Source of the DNA: Ifrita kowaldi
Taxonomy: Eukaryota > Chordata > Aves > Passeriformes > Cinclosomatidae
Assembly (NCBI GenBank): GCA_013398055.1
Contig: VZRS01007399.1
Coordinates: forward strand, 197,004 to 261,003
Direction of reading: 5' to 3'
Length of the DNA stretch: 64,000 nucleotides
Positions 59,924-64,000 of this stretch are shown here, one piece after another; within the stretch, counting starts at the first letter, position 1, and the number at the start of each line of letters is the position of its first letter. The notes below the pieces were generated by a model. It was not told the DNA's origin. It ran no database searches and saw only the letters and a program-made list of their open reading frames with translations. The translations under genes were made by a program, and so were the position numbers.

Positions 59924-62900
59924 ACAACCAGCAAGATACATTTGCTCTTATTATTTTTCAGTCCCTTTTAATAAGATATGTTTTCAATGAGCCAAGCCAT
60001 AACAAATACTATGGCAAACTTTAGCTACTTTGGAAAGAATCTATTATCATCAAAAAGACAGTCACAGCATTACCACTGAAGTCTGTAATGACAATGCACC
60101 TTGTACAAAGATTTATTTTTTTTAAGTTGTAACCAGATTGACAAGGCTGTTGACATACAGCGTGCAGACGATTATTTTCGTACACTGATGGCTTTATTTC
60201 TCACACACAGTATTTAAGCATGATAGCTGCTCTTTGCTTTTGCTGCTCATCTGGGATTTTCATGGACATTACTAAGTACTCAGAGCAGCATATAAGCTTG
60301 TTGGATTCACTTTGCAAAGGGCTGGGCTCACAGTGTTTTGTTGTCATTATGGGATATATTCTGCACAAATTCATATTTACCTGCCTTGCTTTCTTCCCAG
60401 TCCATTAGGTGTTTCTGCAGGGCCCAGAAACCTGTGCTCAGTTACCTGCTGCCTCATTGAAACAAGAGCAAGAAGCCTTGGGGATACATGATACAGGAAG
60501 GCCACTTGTGGAGTTTCCTGGGTCTGCAGGGAGGGCAGCGATGTGAGCAGACACCACCATGTACGGGTATGGAACACACATGCAGAGTTGAACGGTTAGC
60601 TATGAATCACATCAGCTACACACGTATATATTGCTTTTCTTTTTGTAAATTGTTTTCATTTGCCATCCTACAACTCCCTGTAGTTGGCTTTTGAGCTGAT
60701 CACCTTGAAAAACTTAGGTCAACTCACTTTTTCTCTGCTTTATAGATAACATAGGAATAGGCAACTGGAAACCTCCTTCTTATGGAAAACTAAGCACTTA
60801 GTTGTCCCCCCTTTGTTTTCTGTTATTAATTCTGTTAATTCAGAACTGGACTATTCCTCTCATGCCAGGGTTACTAACCTGCCCTTACAGACCTCATGAA
60901 GAACCTTCTTTGCTGCTTTCCTAACACCCTAATAATTTTGCATTCATACCTCGTGAAGCCTTCGACAGTGTTAATGAACGCAGAGGTGTGAGATTGTGCC
61001 ATCTCTTTTACAAAGATTCTCCCACCTCTTCCCTATATATTACAGCTACCTGTGTGTCTACTAATTGTATTCTTTGTTACAGTTCTACTAATTTGTCTAG
61101 CATGCAAATCAGACTTACAGTCAACCTGCAGTCATCCCTGGACCCAAGGAGGAGACATCCCAGGCTCTGCCTCTGGTAACATCTTGAGGAACAGGTAACA
61201 TACCATGTTGCTACATGAACCACTTCTGTTTAACATATTTTTGAACATGAAGGTAAATAATCTCAAATCCTGGCACTCTTTACTAAGAGACTGGAAGATT
61301 TCTGTAAATAACACCTCTTTTATGGCATCTTCAATATTACTCCAATTAATGCATGGTTTAAAAAAAAAGTACAGCTGGAAGAATTTCTTTGATCACCTTT
61401 TCCCTGAAGAGTGATGCAGCCAATATATTTAGCTTTTCAGCAATGGCTTTTATCTTCCCTGACTGCTCCTTTTATACCCTGGATCAACAGTCTGCTCCAA
61501 ACAATGCTCTCAAAATCTTCCTAAGTTCTGATGTGATAAAACCAGATTTTGGTACAAGTTTTCATATCTCTAATAGAATACTCCAGTTTTAGCTTTAACT
61601 AGCAATATTCATTGTTGCTTGCATGGAAACACTCTCTACTTGGAAAGACTGGATTTTGGGATTTTTTAAAATTTCTTAAATTACTTCCTTTACATGGCTG
61701 TGCCATCATGTTGACCCTTGAAGGTCATTAAAATAAATAAAATTCTACTGCAGTGGGTTAGTTTCAACGTTTCTTCTTAAAAGAAATGCTCTTCCTTATC
61801 AAATATATCTGCCAGACCTTGAACACTTGAAAATGGCAAGTCACAGCATAGTATGGAATGCCATATCCCACATTATGCTCATCATGCCATTTATGAAAAT
61901 GTCATTATATGCCATGAAGAAGCACATTGTTTTATTTTAATACATAAACCATTTTTTTAATGTGGTACATGTTGACATATCCTTTCTGATTTATTGGATA
62001 GCTTGCAATGGAAGCAAGCACCAAATTCAATGAAACCATTTAATACTAGGAAGAAGAAAAACAGATAAGCATTCAGCGTAATAATTACAGGAGCAGCTAT
62101 TTTTTGGGTATGTCTCAGCCTGGAATAATTTTTCTAGGATATTCAAAACAGATGCTCTTTTAATTAGAAGCAGAAAATCCGACTTTCAGCTAGCAACACC
62201 CGAGAGTATGTTTGAGTGTATTGGAGATAAAACACCAAGTTTACATAAGTTCTACCACCTTCTGTTATGTAAATGTCTGCTTATGTATACATCTGCTCGG
62301 TGGCATCAGCTCAGTCAGGATGTCTGCCTCTCCCTGCGGCTGTGACATCTCCCCTGCACAGAGGACAGACTACAAGTCAATAAAATAGCAGGAGCTGCTC
62401 TTCTTGAACAACAGTGGTCGAGATCTGTAGCTTTTCAAAGAGTGGATCCTGGGTTCTAGTGCCTGTGCTGTTTATATGCTATTTAGTTAGCTGTGCTGTC
62501 TGTGGCTATACATAGAACCAGATTTATTACTATGGGTATGTTACCAAGAGAGCAGATCCAGCCTGATAGGAGAAAAAATACTAATTCCATTCAGTCAAAA
62601 AAATATCTCCTGTAGCCTGCTTATCCTTGTCTCTATTTTATAGCCATGACAGCAGTAATAGATGTCTGAGAAATACCTAAGCCAGAATAAACCTCAGTAG
62701 AAAACCCAAAATGAAATGTGACCTCTCAAAAATTTTAATTTTATGACAGCAAGAATACAATAGCACCTCATTGCAAATGACAACTTCATAGACATAAAGA
62801 AGCCAAACCCATATTATCACCACAGATCACTCCGTGTCTAAATGTGGACAAGAAGAATGAGAAGGGAAAAGCAGAGCCTTGTTTACAATACTGTCTTCTT

Positions 62901-64000
62901 GAGGTTCAGGCAGCCATTCCAAAAATAATAGCCAGCAAGTCACAACAAAAAGCATTGCCTGGACCTTAGCTCCTTTTGGCTCTACATAAGGTAAAAGTTA
63001 AGTATAGCGGTTTTATTCCTTCACAGCGCAGGGTTGTCCATGACAACATAGTTACCACAATTCTTATCTTCCACGCTGTTTTGACTGCCTGAAGTTTGCA
63101 TTTCCAAAGGCAGAAATATCCTACCATTTTAACTTTCTCCTGGTTCAAGTCTAAGTTGGAAGGTGAGAAGTGAGTGTGCAAGAGGCACCCTGGTGGTCTA
63201 AGATGACACAATCAATCATGAGACTTACCTAAGCTCAGCCAAGGGCCAGTATCACATATTCTGAGAGCCCTAGAACCAGGGATGTCTATCAAAGACTGCT
63301 CACCTCTGATAAAAGGGAAAGACAACTTCTTCTTGAGCTCTTTTAGTTACTTTACAGAATGTAAAAAGATCTAATGGAATGGGGCTTTAACTGGCTCACA
63401 GGCTCACAGTGCTAATGAGACCTGCAGTAATTAGTTTGATCAATACTTTCTCAGTGGATTTGATAAAAAAGGTTGGGTATTTAGATGGTCCTGCCATATT
63501 GAACACATGTGCCATACCCAGATTAGCTTGCAGACCCCGGCCCTAAGCAGACCACAAGACATCTGAACACAGACTGTAGCTGCTTGTTACTATAGAGAGG
63601 ACAGTGTGGGAGGCAAGCTGTAGAGTTTTAAATAGGTTTTTAAGACCTAGAAAAAAAGCCTGAGTCAACTGCAGAGAATAGGGAGAGTGAAGGAAGGAAA
63701 ACTGATACAGTGAGATGCATAAGCAGATTGTCAAGACTTGTGACAGTTGGTGCTTTCCTTAGAGCTTCAGCTTTCAGAATTAAGGGACTAAGGGGAGAGA
63801 TTGATTTAATTTAATATTAGAACAATTTTAGCTCTTGACCAGGTCATTTCAACATCAAATTTGTAACAGCCTCTCTGAAATCACACATTAGCGGAAACAG
63901 TGAGTCCTTTAGAAAGGGGAAAAAAGTTCAGGAGATGCATCATTTATAGAACTGATCTATTGAGAAGTAAAATATTCTTATCATAAATATGGTCTTGTTT

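Larger units (their letters stand above)
57186..64000. other. Intergenic DNA upstream of KCNMA1 (36-43 kb); no gene seen
   Basis: No reading frame above 131 codons and none resembling a known protein. A possible further MIR trace lies at about 60700-60775 (ACCTTGAA, then TTAGGTCAACTCACTTTTTC and ATAGATAACATAGGAATA), but it is too weak for a separate call. The stretch 59870-60190 has a palindrome and a CpG cluster (findings). No exon of the expected upstream neighbour (DLG5 in tetrapods) was recognised. Confidence 0.6.

Noticed and set aside
60700..60775. Fourth MIR copy
   Set aside because: The order of short matches is suggestive but too diverged to call without a profile search. Mentioned only within the intergenic entry.
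21616..64000. Exons of DLG5 or another neighbour upstream of KCNMA1
   Set aside because: None of the reading frames shows PDZ, SH3 or guanylate-kinase sequence, or any other recognisable conserved exon. The neighbour probably lies beyond the window.
1..64000. CRISPR array, bacterial operon, provirus or other mobile system
   Set aside because: No regularly spaced repeats, no long coding frames and no LTR pairs were seen. Composition, introns and repeats are those of a bird chromosome.

Overview
This window is vertebrate, most likely passerine-bird, genomic DNA around the 5' end of KCNMA1, the gene for the BK (Slo1, KCa1.1) calcium- and voltage-activated potassium channel alpha subunit. The gene runs on the minus strand. 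Exon 1 (coding part 20302-20610) is the only protein-coding sequence I can support. Two things point to a bird. The exon encodes the chicken-type N-terminus, which begins after MANG with a short Gly/Ser stretch, MSNNINANN and only four Ser in a row, unlike the long Gly and Ser runs of mammals. Intron 1 also carries a degenerate tRNA-Ile-headed SINE with a CR1-like tail, which resembles TguSINE1 of songbirds, plus a CR1 3' end.

Layout. Positions 1-20301 are the 5' part of KCNMA1 intron 1 (read leftward), which is AT-rich and holds sparse old repeats. Positions 20302-20610 are coding exon 1, ending at a consensus donor (AAG|GTAACT on the minus strand). From 20611 leftover 5' UTR/promoter sequence lies in a CpG island and includes a 26-codon upstream ORF whose stop sits 2 nt before the main ATG. 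The CpG island is broken by an assembly gap of 463 N (20984-21446) flanked by G-rich DNA, so the transcription start cannot be placed. Positions 21447-64000 are upstream intergenic DNA. I find no exon of a neighbouring gene there, including no recognisable piece of DLG5, the usual upstream neighbour in tetrapods. It contains one well-preserved MIR/CORE-SINE relic, two or three weaker ones, simple repeats, a 50-bp tandem duplication, and several short segments with regulatory-element character (clustered CpGs and homeodomain cores in AT-rich DNA).

Function. BK channels damp excitability in neurons, smooth muscle and hair cells. Exon 1 supplies the extracellular N-terminus, the S0 transmembrane helix that contacts beta subunits, and the start of the S0-S1 loop with its three palmitoylatable cysteines. 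The rest of the protein is encoded outside the window, to the left.

I found no CRISPR array, operon, provirus, intact tRNA gene or new multi-gene system. The items most worth a second look are the uORF abutting the KCNMA1 start, the MIR relics, the two near-perfect palindromes (12145-12174 and 59881-59923), a TATA-plus-donor module inside intron 1 (about 11404-11474), and three or four candidate conserved noncoding elements upstream. All of these were read by eye, without alignment or database search.
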